Assembly: GCA_944380945.1 (NCBI GenBank)
Contig: CALWJG010000030.1
Coordinates: forward strand, 1-12,843
Origin: an uncultured Agathobaculum sp.
GTDB taxonomy: Bacteria; Bacillota; Clostridia; Oscillospirales; Butyricicoccaceae
Reading direction: 5' to 3'
Length of the DNA: 12,843 nt
Shown here: positions 6,177-12,843 of the stretch, in pieces
Layout of the letters: each line of letters opens with the position of its first letter
Position numbering within the stretch: position 1 is the stretch's first letter
Translations under genes and position numbers: made by a program
Notes under the pieces: generated by a model
What the model saw: the letters and a program-made list of their open reading frames with translations, nothing else
Told to the model about the DNA's origin: nothing
Database searches by the model: none

Positions 6177-7588
6177 AACTGTTCAACACCCTGACCCGCC
6201 AGAAGGAGGAGTTCGTCCCGATCACCCCGGGCGAGGTCAAAATGTATTCCTGCGGCCCGACCGTGTACAACTATTTCCACGTCGGCAACGCGCGCCCGTT
6301 CATCGTGTTCGACCTGCTGCGCCGCTACTTCGAGTACCGCGGCTACAAGGTGAAATTCGTGCAGAACTTCACCGACATCGACGACAAGGTCATCAATAAG
6401 GCGAATGAAGAGGGCGTGACCTACGACGTGATCGCCGACCGCTATATCAAGGAATATTACGTCGACGCGGAGGGTCTGGGCATCGGCAAGGCGACCGTGC
6501 ACCCCCGCGCGACCGAGACCATGGACGCGATCATCGACATCGTGCAGAAGCTGCTTGACAACGGCCACGCCTACCTCGCGCCCAACGGCGACGTGTACTT
6601 CCGCACCAAATCCGACCCGGATTACGGCAAGCTGTGCCACCAGCCCATGGAGGAGCTGCAGGCCGGCGCGCGCATCTCGGTCGGCGAGCAGAAGGAGGAC
6701 CCGATGGACTTCGCGGTCTGGAAGGCTGCCAAGCCCGGCGAGCCCGCGTGGGACACGCCGTGGGGCTCCAAGGGCCGTCCCGGCTGGCACATCGAGTGCT
6801 CCGCGATGGTAAACAAATACCTCGGCCCGACCATCGACATCCACTCCGGCGGCCTCGACCTGATCTTCCCGCACCACGAGAACGAGATCGCCCAGTCCGA
6901 GTGCGCCAACGGCTGCACCTTTGCGCACTACTGGCTGCACAACGGCTTTTTGACCATCGACAACGAGAAGATGAGCAAATCCAAGGGCAACTTCTTCATG
7001 GTGCGCGACGCGGCGCAGCAGTTCGGCTATGAGACCATCCGCATGTTCATGCTGTCCGCGCACTACCGCACCCCGCTCAACTACTCGGCCGAGTCGCTCG
7101 AGATGAACAAGGCGTCCCTCGCCCGCCTGTACGAGGCGCGAAACAACATGGAGTTCCGCATCAGCAAGGCGGAGGGCGACGCGATGACCGCCGAGGAGTC
7201 CGCCAAGATGGAGGCGCTCGCGGCCTACAAGCAGAAGTTCATCGACGCGATGGACGACGACCTCAACACCGCGGACGCGCTCTCCGCGATCTTCGAGCTG
7301 ACGCGCGAGATCAACGCCTGGATGGGCGCGCATCAGGACGCGACAAAGGCGTTCCTGACCGCGGCGCACGACCTGTTCATGGAGCTGACCGGCGTGCTGA
7401 ACCTCGTGCAGAAGCGCGAGGACGCGGCCGATCCGGACGCGGAAAAGATCGAAGCGCTGATCGCCCAGCGCGCGGCGGCGAAAAAGGAAAAGAACTTCGC
7501 CGAGGCCGACCGCATCCGCGACGAGCTGGCCGCCATGGGCGTGACCATCAAGGACACCCGCCAGGGCACCCAGTGGAGCCGCGCATAA
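6173..7588 (+). CDS. cysS: Cysteinyl-tRNA synthetase
   Basis: CysS attaches cysteine to tRNA-Cys in the cytoplasm. The 471-residue protein is full length. The class I HIGH-type motif appears as HVGN in GPTVYNYFHVGNARPF (residues 28-43). KMSKS lies at residues 266-270. The active-site zinc ligands that select cysteine are present as C27, C209, H234 and E238, nearly the same numbering as the E. coli enzyme. The DALR-type anticodon-binding helices and a charged C-terminal segment follow. AAGGAG lies upstream of ATG 6173, and the start overlaps the stop of the preceding small gene by 4 bases, suggesting coupled translation. Expression should be governed by the tRNA-Cys T-box upstream. It ends at a strong bidirectional terminator shared with nagA. 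Confidence 0.98.
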   Translation: MKLFNTLTRQKEEFVPITPGEVKMYSCGPTVYNYFHVGNARPFIVFDLLRRYFEYRGYKVKFVQNFTDIDDKVINKANEEGVTYDVIADRYIKEYYVDAEGLGIGKATVHPRATETMDAIIDIVQKLLDNGHAYLAPNGDVYFRTKSDPDYGKLCHQPMEELQAGARISVGEQKEDPMDFAVWKAAKPGEPAWDTPWGSKGRPGWHIECSAMVNKYLGPTIDIHSGGLDLIFPHHENEIAQSECANGCTFAHYWLHNGFLTIDNEKMSKSKGNFFMVRDAAQQFGYETIRMFMLSAHYRTPLNYSAESLEMNKASLARLYEARNNMEFRISKAEGDAMTAEESAKMEALAAYKQKFIDAMDDDLNTADALSAIFELTREINAWMGAHQDATKAFLTAAHDLFMELTGVLNLVQKREDAADPDAEKIEALIAQRAAAKKEKNFAEADRIRDELAAMGVTIKDTRQGTQWSRA

Positions 7589-7601
7589 AACGATATGACT
7601 G

Positions 7602-7639
7602 AAAAACGGACGCTTGCACAACGCAAGCGTCCGTTTTTT
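7602..7639. terminator. Bidirectional terminator between cysS and nagA
   Basis: A perfect 16-bp stem (7602-7617 with 7623-7638) with loop ACAAC has TTTTTT at 7634-7639 on the plus strand and TTTTT on the minus strand. It can end both convergent transcripts; the stops are at 7588 (cysS) and 7657 (nagA). Confidence 0.92.
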
Positions 7640-7656
7640 ATCGTGATACGGCCGTT

Positions 7657-8781
7657 TCAATCGAAAGCCTCTATGATCTGCCCGCGCAGGATGACCGTGT
7701 TGAGGCTGAAATCGTCGTCCAGCAGCAGGATGTTGGCGAGCTTGCCCGGCTCGAGCGAGCCGTAATCGTACTGGATGCCGATGGCGCGCGCGGGGTTGGT
7801 CGAAGCCGACCGCACCGCCTGCCCGAGCGGCACACCCATCTCCACCGCGCGGCGCATGCAGGTGAACAGGTCGACCGCCGTGCCTGCCAGCGTGCGGCCC
7901 TCGTTGATGGTCGCGCGGCCGTCCCTGACCACGATCTCCTGCCCGCCGAGCGGATAGACGCCGTCGCCCATGCCGGCGGCGGACAGGCAGTCCGACACAA
8001 GGATGATGCGGTTTTCAAACAGGCGGAACGCCGCCCGCACCGCGGCCGGGTGCACATGCGCGCCGTCCGTGATCAGCTCCACACCGACCTCGTCGTTGTC
8101 CAGCGCCGCGCCGATCAGGCCGGGCTCGCGGTGGGTCATGGGCGTCATGGCGTTGAACAGATGCGTCACCTCGCGCGCGCCGCGGCGGAACGCCTCGCAG
8201 GCGGTCGCGTAATCCGCTTCCGTGTGCGCGAGCGACAGGCGCACCTCGCCCGCGAGCGTCTCGATCATATCGAGCGCGCCGGGCAGCTCGGGCGCCACGC
8301 TGCACAGCTTGATCAGCCCCTCCGCCTTTTCCTGCAGGCGGCGGAACAGGTCCGCATCCGGCAGGCGCAGGTTTTCCAGCAGATGCACGCCGCGGCGGCC
8401 CTCCGACAGGAAGGGCCCCTCCAGATTGATGCCCGCGAGCGCGGCTTCCCGGCGGTCGCCGGTGTGGGCCGCCGCCGTCTCCATGACCGCGGCGAGCCGC
8501 TCCTCGGGCAGCGACACGGTCGCCGGGCAGATCGCACACACGCCGTGCGCAGCTTGATAGCGCGCGATGGCCGAGAGCGCTTCCTGCGTGCCCTCGCACA
8601 GGTCGCGCCCCGCGCACCCGTGGAAGTGGATGTCGACCAGTCCGGGGATGGCGTACAGCCCGCCCATATCGCACGCATCCGCGGAGGGCTCCGCAGACGC
8701 GATCCGGTCGCCCGAGAGCGTCAGTCCGCCGGTGCGGAACGTGCCGTCCGGCTGGTAGATCCTGAGGTTGGTAAATTCCAT
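7657..8781 (-). CDS. nagA: N-acetylglucosamine-6-phosphate deacetylase
   Basis: NagA removes acetate from N-acetylglucosamine 6-phosphate, feeding amino-sugar breakdown and cell-wall recycling. The protein has 374 residues from ATG 8781. Metal and catalytic residues of the amidohydrolase fold are visible: the HXH pair H52/H54 in DIHFHG, E121 in NLEGPF, H186 in LAHTEA, H207 in THLFNAM and the catalytic Asp D264 in VSDCLSAAGM. The HXH pair resembles the B. subtilis type with two metals, not the E. coli type, which lacks it. I chose ATG 8781 because the AGGGGG site lies 9 bases upstream and the family N-terminus begins there; the frame is open further upstream without family resemblance. No convincing promoter is seen in the 90 bases upstream, so some expression may come from read-through past the HPr terminator. 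nagB is not in this window. Confidence 0.93.
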   Translation of the reverse strand: MEFTNLRIYQPDGTFRTGGLTLSGDRIASAEPSADACDMGGLYAIPGLVDIHFHGCAGRDLCEGTQEALSAIARYQAAHGVCAICPATVSLPEERLAAVMETAAAHTGDRREAALAGINLEGPFLSEGRRGVHLLENLRLPDADLFRRLQEKAEGLIKLCSVAPELPGALDMIETLAGEVRLSLAHTEADYATACEAFRRGAREVTHLFNAMTPMTHREPGLIGAALDNDEVGVELITDGAHVHPAAVRAAFRLFENRIILVSDCLSAAGMGDGVYPLGGQEIVVRDGRATINEGRTLAGTAVDLFTCMRRAVEMGVPLGQAVRSASTNPARAIGIQYDYGSLEPGKLANILLLDDDFSLNTVILRGQIIEAFD

Positions 8782-8870
8782 TGTGCTTTGCCCCCTGTCC
8801 GGTTGCCGCGCCGGCTGCCGCCGGCTGTTTTCTGGGTTTTCTCTATCCTTTTTCCGCCTCCCGGCCGCGC

Positions 8871-8903
8871 AAAAGGAAAAAGGCGGGACCGCGCCCGCCT
8901 TTT
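8871..8903 (-). terminator. Intrinsic terminator after the HPr gene
   Basis: A 10-bp stem (8878-8887 with 8894-8903) with a 6-base loop is followed on the minus strand by TTTTTCCTTTT (8881-8871). It lies 32 bases after the HPr stop and may also work on the plus strand, where TTTT follows. Confidence 0.8.
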
Positions 8904-8912
8904 CTCCCAAAC

Positions 8913-8928
8913 CGCCCCGGCCGGGGCG
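8913..8928. repeat. 16-bp GC palindrome next to the HPr stop
   Basis: The self-complementary sequence CGCCCCGG/CCGGGGCG lies 6 bases past the HPr stop and just ahead of the intrinsic terminator. It may add a second hairpin to the 3' end of the transcript. No T-run follows it. Confidence 0.4.
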
Positions 8929-8934
8929 CTGTTC

Positions 8935-9192
8935 TTACAGGTTGTCCTTCAGGAACTGCTCGAGCGCCGCAGCCGCTGCGTCCTCGTCCGCGCCTTCGAT
9001 GGTCAGGCGGACGGTGTCGCCGTGCTTGACGCCCAGGCTCATCACGCCCATGATGCGCTTCGCGTCGACTTCCTTTTTCGGGCCCGCGATCTTGATGCTG
9101 GACTGGAACTTGGCCGCTTCCTTGACAAGCAGGCCGGCCGGACGCGCGTGGATGCCGAGCTCGTCCTGAATGATATATTCTACGGTTTTCAT
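8935..9192 (-). CDS. HPr family phosphocarrier protein, Ser46 replaced by Arg
   Basis: The product is an 85-residue HPr-like protein of normal length. The catalytic site is intact: H15 in LGIHARPAG, the residue phosphorylated by enzyme I and passed to sugar-specific EII proteins of the PTS. The second regulatory motif reads AKRIMGVMSLG, placing Arg at position 46, where Firmicute HPr usually has the Ser phosphorylated by HPr kinase for carbon catabolite repression (codon CGC, read directly). It could carry sugar phosphate flow but should not form HPr-Ser-P. ATG 9192 follows AAAGGA by 10 bases; an in-frame ATG 24 bases further upstream lacks such a site. It has its own promoter (9282-9310) and terminator, so it appears monocistronic. 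No PTS enzyme gene is nearby. A non-PTS regulatory role is possible. Confidence 0.93.
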   Translation of the reverse strand: MKTVEYIIQDELGIHARPAGLLVKEAAKFQSSIKIAGPKKEVDAKRIMGVMSLGVKHGDTVRLTIEGADEDAAAAALEQFLKDNL

Positions 9193-9281
9193 TGGTGCAT
9201 TTTCCTTTCTTCCCATCCCATGCGATTCGGGCGCCCTTCTGCCGGAGCCGCCGGCCGCATGAGATGTTGCTCATCGTTATC

Positions 9282-9310
9282 ATTGTAACAAAACGACCCG
9301 GTATTTTCAA
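9282..9310 (-). promoter_or_regulatory. HPr gene promoter
   Basis: The minus-strand -35 TTGAAA (9305-9310) and -10 TACAAT (9282-9287) have a 17-bp spacer. It leaves a leader of about 80 bases. Between this and the divergent promoter at 9390 lie two copies of CCGCCAAA (9330-9337 and 9343-9350), 13 bases apart. The 263-base gap holds no other gene that I can support. Confidence 0.7.
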
Positions 9311-9389
9311 GCCGCCGCCCCCGGCCAAACCGCCAAAAATGGCCGCCAAATTTTGCCGTTTTGCACAAAGCATCCGCCCTCCCACCGCT

Positions 9390-9418
9390 TTGACAAGCGC
9401 GGCCTTTTCTGCTATATT
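9390..9418 (+). promoter_or_regulatory. Promoter of the Cys-rich protein gene
   Basis: A perfect -35 TTGACA (9390-9395) and a -10 TATATT (9413-9418) have a 17-bp spacer. It predicts a short leader of about 30 bases before ATG 9456. Confidence 0.85.
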
Positions 9419-9455
9419 GGTGGTAAATACAGTGCAAAAAGCGAGGCGTCATACC

Positions 9456-9806
9456 ATGAAGATCGACGGAAACGAACTTGCGATCCTGCAGGACCGGCTC
9501 GACCGCGAGGGCAAAAAGAAGGAAGCCTGGGAGATCAAGCAGGAGTTCCTGCGCCAGGTGCGCGAGGCGGGCGACCACTGCCCCTGCCCCGAGGCCTGCC
9601 CGCACCACGGCAACTGCTTTGAGTGCGTGACCGTGCACCGCGGCCACCGCGACCACCTGCCCATGTGCATGTGGGACATGGTCAACGAGCGGCTGGCGGC
9701 GCTCAGCCACATGACCGAGGGCACGCTGCGCGCCTATGAGGACCGCAAGGCGGCTGAGGCGGCGGGCTGCGCCGGATGCGCGGGCTGCGCGGAAAAAGAC
9801 AAGTAA
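9456..9806 (+). CDS. Small Cys/His-rich protein, probable metal binder
   Basis: The product has 116 residues. Residues 6-38 are charged and likely helical. They are followed by a Cys/His cluster: C42, C44, C48, H50, H51, C54, C57, H61, H64 and C71. The pattern CXC-X3-C-X5-C-X2-C with a later PXC recalls short uncharacterised clostridial cysteine-rich proteins (DUF6485-like, from memory and unsure). The cluster would suit zinc or an iron-sulfur cofactor. After another helical stretch the C-terminus carries three tandem GCA triplets (C105, C108, C111) before EKDK. ATG 9456 has a GAGG site (9443-9446) 9 bases upstream; the frame is open further upstream but runs through the promoter. It has a strong promoter and its own terminator and is divergent from HPr. 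Function is unknown. Confidence 0.75.
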   Translation: MKIDGNELAILQDRLDREGKKKEAWEIKQEFLRQVREAGDHCPCPEACPHHGNCFECVTVHRGHRDHLPMCMWDMVNERLAALSHMTEGTLRAYEDRKAAEAAGCAGCAGCAEKDK

Positions 9807-9828
9807 GGCACCCCATGGGGGCGCTTGC

Positions 9829-9857
9829 AGAGCCGGACCGGCGCGTCCGGCTCTTTG
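9829..9857 (+). terminator. Likely terminator after the Cys-rich gene
   Basis: A perfect 10-bp stem (9829-9838 with 9845-9854) with a 6-base loop is followed by TTTGTCT, a weak T-tract. It begins 22 bases after the stop. Confidence 0.65.
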
Positions 9858-9890
9858 TCTGCCCAAATCTGTTAATCGGGCGCTAATTCC

Positions 9891-9916
9891 TGCGAAAATG
9901 TATTGCATTTTGCGCA
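9891..9916. repeat. Inverted repeat over the trk -35 box
   Basis: The left arm TGCGAAAATG (9891-9900) and right arm CATTTTGCGCA (9906-9916) pair except for one extra G. The repeat covers the -35 at 9903-9908, a position suited to an operator. No known regulator site is recognised. Confidence 0.35.
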
Positions 9917-9931
9917 TTAAACGACTATAAT
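9903..9931 (+). promoter_or_regulatory. Promoter of the trkA-trkH operon
   Basis: The -35 TTGCAT (9903-9908) and the consensus -10 TATAAT (9926-9931) have a 17-bp spacer. It lies about 45 bases ahead of the trkA start. I see no riboswitch in the leader. Confidence 0.75.
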
Positions 9932-9977
9932 CGCTATATATACCCAGGGGAAAAGAAAAAAAGAACGGAGGCGCAGT

Positions 9978-11345
9978 ATGCGCATCATTATTGTAGGCTG
10001 CGGCAAGGTCGGCGCGGCGCTGGCCGAGCAGCTTTCTGCGGAGGGGCACGACCTGACGCTGGTCGACCTGTCCGAGCGGCGGCTCGGCGAGCTGACCGAT
10101 ATGCTGGACGTTGCCTCGGTAGCGGGCAGCGGCACCAGCTACCATGTGCTCAAGGAAGCGGGCGTCAAGGAGACCGACCTGCTGATCGCCGCCACCACAC
10201 ACGATGAGATCAACCTGCTGTCCTGCCTGATCGCGTCCCGCGCATCGGGCTGCCACACCATCGCGCGCGTGCGCGACCCGGAATATGTCTCCGAGATCGG
10301 CTTCATCCGCGACGAGCTCGGCCTTTCCATGATCATCAACCCCGAGCTGTCCACCGCCCGCGTGGTGTCCCGCCTGATCCGCTTCCCGTCCGCGATCGGC
10401 GTGAACACCTTCGCCAAGGGGCGCATCGAGCTGCTCGACATCCGCGTGCCCGCCGGCTCCCGGCTGGAGGGCATGGCCGTATGCGAGGTCAACCCCAAGC
10501 TGAGCGCCAACGCGCTGATCTGCATGGTGCAGCGCGAGGGGCAGACCTATATCCCGAACGGCGACTTCATCCTGCGCAGCGGGGACAATATCACGGTCAT
10601 CATCCCCCCGCGCGAGCAGGAGCGCTTTTTCCAGACCATCGGCGTGCCCAACGACCGCATCGGCAGCGCCATGCTGATCGGCGGCGGCAAGATCTCCTAC
10701 TTCCTCGCCAAAATGCTGCTGGCCTCGGGCATCTCGGTCAAGATCATCGAAAACCGGCTGGACCGCTGCGAGCTGCTGAGCGACCTGCTGCCGAACGCCA
10801 CCATCATCCACGGCGACGGCACGGACCGCGACCTGCTCGAGGAGGAGGGCCTGTCCTCCTGCGAGGCGTTCGCCGCGCTGACCGGCATGGACGAGGAGAA
10901 CATCCTGCTCTCGCTGCACGCCGGCCGCCACTCCAAGGCCAAGCTGTTCACCAAGGTCAACCGCGTCAACTTTGAGGAGATCATCAGCAGCCTGCCCATC
11001 GGCACGATCATCCGGCCCAAGCAGACCACTGCCGAGCTGATCAGCCAGTACATCCGCGCGATGCAGAATTCGATGGGTTCCAACATCGAGACCCTGCACC
11101 AGCTGGGCGGCGGCGCGGAGGCGCTCGAGTTCCGCGTGGCGGCGCACGACCTGACCGGCGTGCCGCTGCAGGATATGCCCATCCGCCCGGGCGTGCTGCT
11201 GTGCTGCATCAACCGCAGGGGCAAGCGCATCATCCCGCGCGGCAAGGACGAGCTGCGCGAGGGCGATACGGTCATTGTGGTCTCGACCCACAAGGGCATG
11301 AATGACCTGCAGGATATCTTCCGGTCGGAGGAGATGCCCAAATGA
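9978..11345 (+). CDS. trkA: Trk potassium uptake protein TrkA
   Basis: TrkA is the cytoplasmic NAD(H)-binding gating subunit that controls K+ flow through TrkH. The 455-residue protein is the long, duplicated form with two RCK modules. The first Rossmann domain starts with IIIVGCGKVGAAL (G7, G9, G12) and has the acidic residue D30 in LVDLSERR that binds the NAD ribose. A first RCK_C domain spans roughly residues 140-220. The second Rossmann domain starts at AMLIGGGKISYFLAK (G235-G237) with the acidic IIENR strand, and a second RCK_C ends at the C-terminus. ATG 9978 follows CGGAGG by 6 bases. Its TGA overlaps the trkH ATG (ATGA), so the two are co-transcribed and likely translationally coupled. 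Confidence 0.96.
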   Translation: MRIIIVGCGKVGAALAEQLSAEGHDLTLVDLSERRLGELTDMLDVASVAGSGTSYHVLKEAGVKETDLLIAATTHDEINLLSCLIASRASGCHTIARVRDPEYVSEIGFIRDELGLSMIINPELSTARVVSRLIRFPSAIGVNTFAKGRIELLDIRVPAGSRLEGMAVCEVNPKLSANALICMVQREGQTYIPNGDFILRSGDNITVIIPPREQERFFQTIGVPNDRIGSAMLIGGGKISYFLAKMLLASGISVKIIENRLDRCELLSDLLPNATIIHGDGTDRDLLEEEGLSSCEAFAALTGMDEENILLSLHAGRHSKAKLFTKVNRVNFEEIISSLPIGTIIRPKQTTAELISQYIRAMQNSMGSNIETLHQLGGGAEALEFRVAAHDLTGVPLQDMPIRPGVLLCCINRRGKRIIPRGKDELREGDTVIVVSTHKGMNDLQDIFRSEEMPK

Positions 11346-12787
11346 ATTATGCGATCATCCGCTATCTGATCGGCTGGATGCTGGGCGTGGAATCCGTGTT
11401 CCTGCTGCTGCCCGCGCTGACCGCGGTCATCTATCAGGAGCCGGTCGTGCTGGCCTATGTGGGCACCGCGGCCATCTGTCTGGCAGTCGCCGCGCTCTTC
11501 TGTCACAAAAGGCCGAGCAACCCGCGCTTTTACGCGCGCGAGGGCTTTGTCACCGTTGCGCTGTGCTGGATCGTGCTCGCCGTCACCGGCGCGCTGCCCT
11601 TCCTGTTCAGCGGGGAGATCCCCTCGATCGTGGACGCGATGTTTGAGACCATCTCGGGCTTTACCACCACGGGCTCGACCATCGTCGCGGACGTGGAGGC
11701 GCTCACCCACGCCGCGCTGCTCTGGCGCAGCCTGACCCACTGGGTCGGCGGCATGGGCGTGCTGGTGTTCATGCTGATCATCCTGCCGCTGGCAGGCGGC
11801 CAGACCATCCACCTGATGCGCGCGGAGAGCCCGGGGCCGTCGGTCTCCAAGATGTCCCCGCACATGCGCGACACCGCGTTCATCCTCTATGCGATCTACT
11901 TCGGCATGACCGTGCTGCAGATCGTGCTGCTGGTCATCGGCGGCATGCCGTTTTTTGAATCCGTGTGCACCTCGATGGCGACCGCCGGCACGGGCGGCTT
12001 CGGCATCTGGAACAACTCGATGGCGCACTATGAGAGCTTCTACCTGCAGGGCGTGACGAGCATCTTCATGATCCTGTTCGGCGTCAATTTCAGCTTTTAC
12101 TATCTGGCGCTCTCGCGCCGCATACGCGAAGCGGTGCGCATCGAGGAGGTGCGGCTGTACTTCGGCGTCATTCTGGGCTTTACGCTGCTGATCGCGTGCA
12201 ACGTCCGCGATATGTTCGGCAGCTTTTTCGAGAGCTTCCACCATGCGCTGTTCCAGGTCGCGTCCATCATCACGACCACCGGCTTTGCCACCGTGGACTT
12301 CAACCTGTGGCCCGCGTTCAGCAAGGCGCTGCTCGTGCTGCTGATGTTCATCGGCGCGTGCGCGGGCTCGACCGGCGGCGGCATCAAGTGCTCGCGCGTC
12401 GTGCTGCTGGTCAAGAGCGTCAAAAAGGAGATGCAGTACCTGATCCATCCGCGCGCGGTGCGCGTCAACAAGATGGACGGCCACCGCGTGCCGCACGAGA
12501 CGATGCGCTCGGTCAACGTGTTCATGGTCGCCTACCTGCTGATCTTCTCGGCATCGGTGGTGCTGGTCAGCCTGACGTGCGAGGATCTGGTCACCTGCTT
12601 CACCGCCGTGGCGACCGCGCTCAACAACGTCGGCCCCGGCCTGGAGCTGGTCGGCCCGGCGGCGAATTTCGGCTTTTTGCATCCGCTCAGCAAGATCGTG
12701 CTGATGTTCGACATGCTGGCCGGCCGTCTGGAGCTCTTCCCCATGCTGCTCCTGTTCGCGCCGCGCACCTGGCGGCGCAGCCGGTGA
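11342..12787 (+). CDS. trkH: Trk/Ktr potassium transporter membrane subunit TrkH
   Basis: TrkH forms the K+-conducting pore. The 481-residue protein shows the fourfold pore-loop design, each loop carrying a filter glycine: SGFTTTGST (about residues 105-113), ATAGTGGFG (213-221), SIITTTGFAT (308-317) and ALNNVGPGL (426-434). The conserved GSTGGGIK segment follows the third pore loop. The C-terminus GRLELFPMLLLFAPRTWR is typical, so the gene is complete. Length matches the TrkH group better than the shorter KtrB. The start overlaps the trkA stop by 4 bases. An intrinsic terminator follows at the window edge, so trkA-trkH is a two-gene operon. Confidence 0.96.
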   Translation: MNYAIIRYLIGWMLGVESVFLLLPALTAVIYQEPVVLAYVGTAAICLAVAALFCHKRPSNPRFYAREGFVTVALCWIVLAVTGALPFLFSGEIPSIVDAMFETISGFTTTGSTIVADVEALTHAALLWRSLTHWVGGMGVLVFMLIILPLAGGQTIHLMRAESPGPSVSKMSPHMRDTAFILYAIYFGMTVLQIVLLVIGGMPFFESVCTSMATAGTGGFGIWNNSMAHYESFYLQGVTSIFMILFGVNFSFYYLALSRRIREAVRIEEVRLYFGVILGFTLLIACNVRDMFGSFFESFHHALFQVASIITTTGFATVDFNLWPAFSKALLVLLMFIGACAGSTGGGIKCSRVVLLVKSVKKEMQYLIHPRAVRVNKMDGHRVPHETMRSVNVFMVAYLLIFSASVVLVSLTCEDLVTCFTAVATALNNVGPGLELVGPAANFGFLHPLSKIVLMFDMLAGRLELFPMLLLFAPRTWRRSR

Positions 12788-12816
12788 TGCACGCCGTGAA
12801 AATCTTTTCGACAAGC

Positions 12817-12843
12817 AAAACCCCCGCCACAGGCGGGGGTTTT
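12817..12843 (+). terminator. Intrinsic terminator of the trk operon
   Basis: A perfect 12-bp stem (12817-12828 with 12832-12843) with loop ACA ends in TTTT at the window edge. The tract may continue beyond the window. The stem also begins with AAAA, so it could act on both strands. Confidence 0.85.

Noticed and set aside
8782..8870. nagA promoter or riboswitch
   Set aside because: Only weak -10-like sequences without a matching -35 at normal spacing were found, plus GC-rich GCCGGC repeats. Nothing is specific enough to call.
1..12843. Defence system, mobile element, CRISPR array or biosynthetic cluster
   Set aside because: No transposase, integrase, nuclease, helicase, toxin-antitoxin pair, direct-repeat array or modular synthase was found. 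Every large gene has a housekeeping or transport identity.

Overview
The window reads as a chromosomal segment of a GC-rich, low-mobility Firmicute, most likely a gut Clostridia member of the Oscillospiraceae/Butyricicoccaceae kind. Support for this: a T-box leader in front of cysS, a small HPr, a clostridial-type zinc-dependent phospholipase C-like protein, GGAGG-type ribosome binding sites, and TTGACA/TATAAT-type promoters with exactly 17-bp spacers at every clear site. Base composition and codon use look uniform throughout. I see no transposase, integrase, phage gene, tRNA, rRNA or CRISPR array.

Left block, minus strand, read from 3027 down to 34: proC (proline synthesis), a small membrane-anchored acidic protein with a cysteine cluster, a radical SAM enzyme with CX4CX2C iron-sulfur ligands, and a zinc-dependent phospholipase C-family protein. 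proC, the acidic gene and the phospholipase-like gene each have a recognisable promoter. The acidic gene ends in an intrinsic terminator.

Middle block, plus strand, 3112-7588: an FUSC/aromatic acid exporter-like membrane protein, divergent from proC, is followed by a sodium-coupled amino-acid transporter of the NSS family. Next comes a cysteine T-box riboswitch with its own strong promoter. It controls a two-gene operon: an uncharacterised 107-residue protein and cysteinyl-tRNA synthetase (cysS), whose start overlaps the upstream stop. The specifier codon TGC and the acceptor-binding bulge TGGA both point independently to tRNA-Cys. cysS and nagA converge on a bidirectional terminator.

Right block: nagA (N-acetylglucosamine-6-phosphate deacetylase) and an HPr phosphocarrier lie on the minus strand. 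The HPr has its own promoter and terminator and carries Arg at position 46, where HprK would normally phosphorylate Ser. Divergent from HPr is a small Cys/His-rich protein. Then comes the trkA-trkH potassium uptake operon (ATGA overlap), which closes with an intrinsic terminator at the window edge.

Most of the window is ordinary housekeeping and transport. I do not see a clear new multi-gene system. The points most worth a second look are the unknown gene under cysteine T-box control, the HPr lacking Ser46, and the two small cysteine-bearing proteins.
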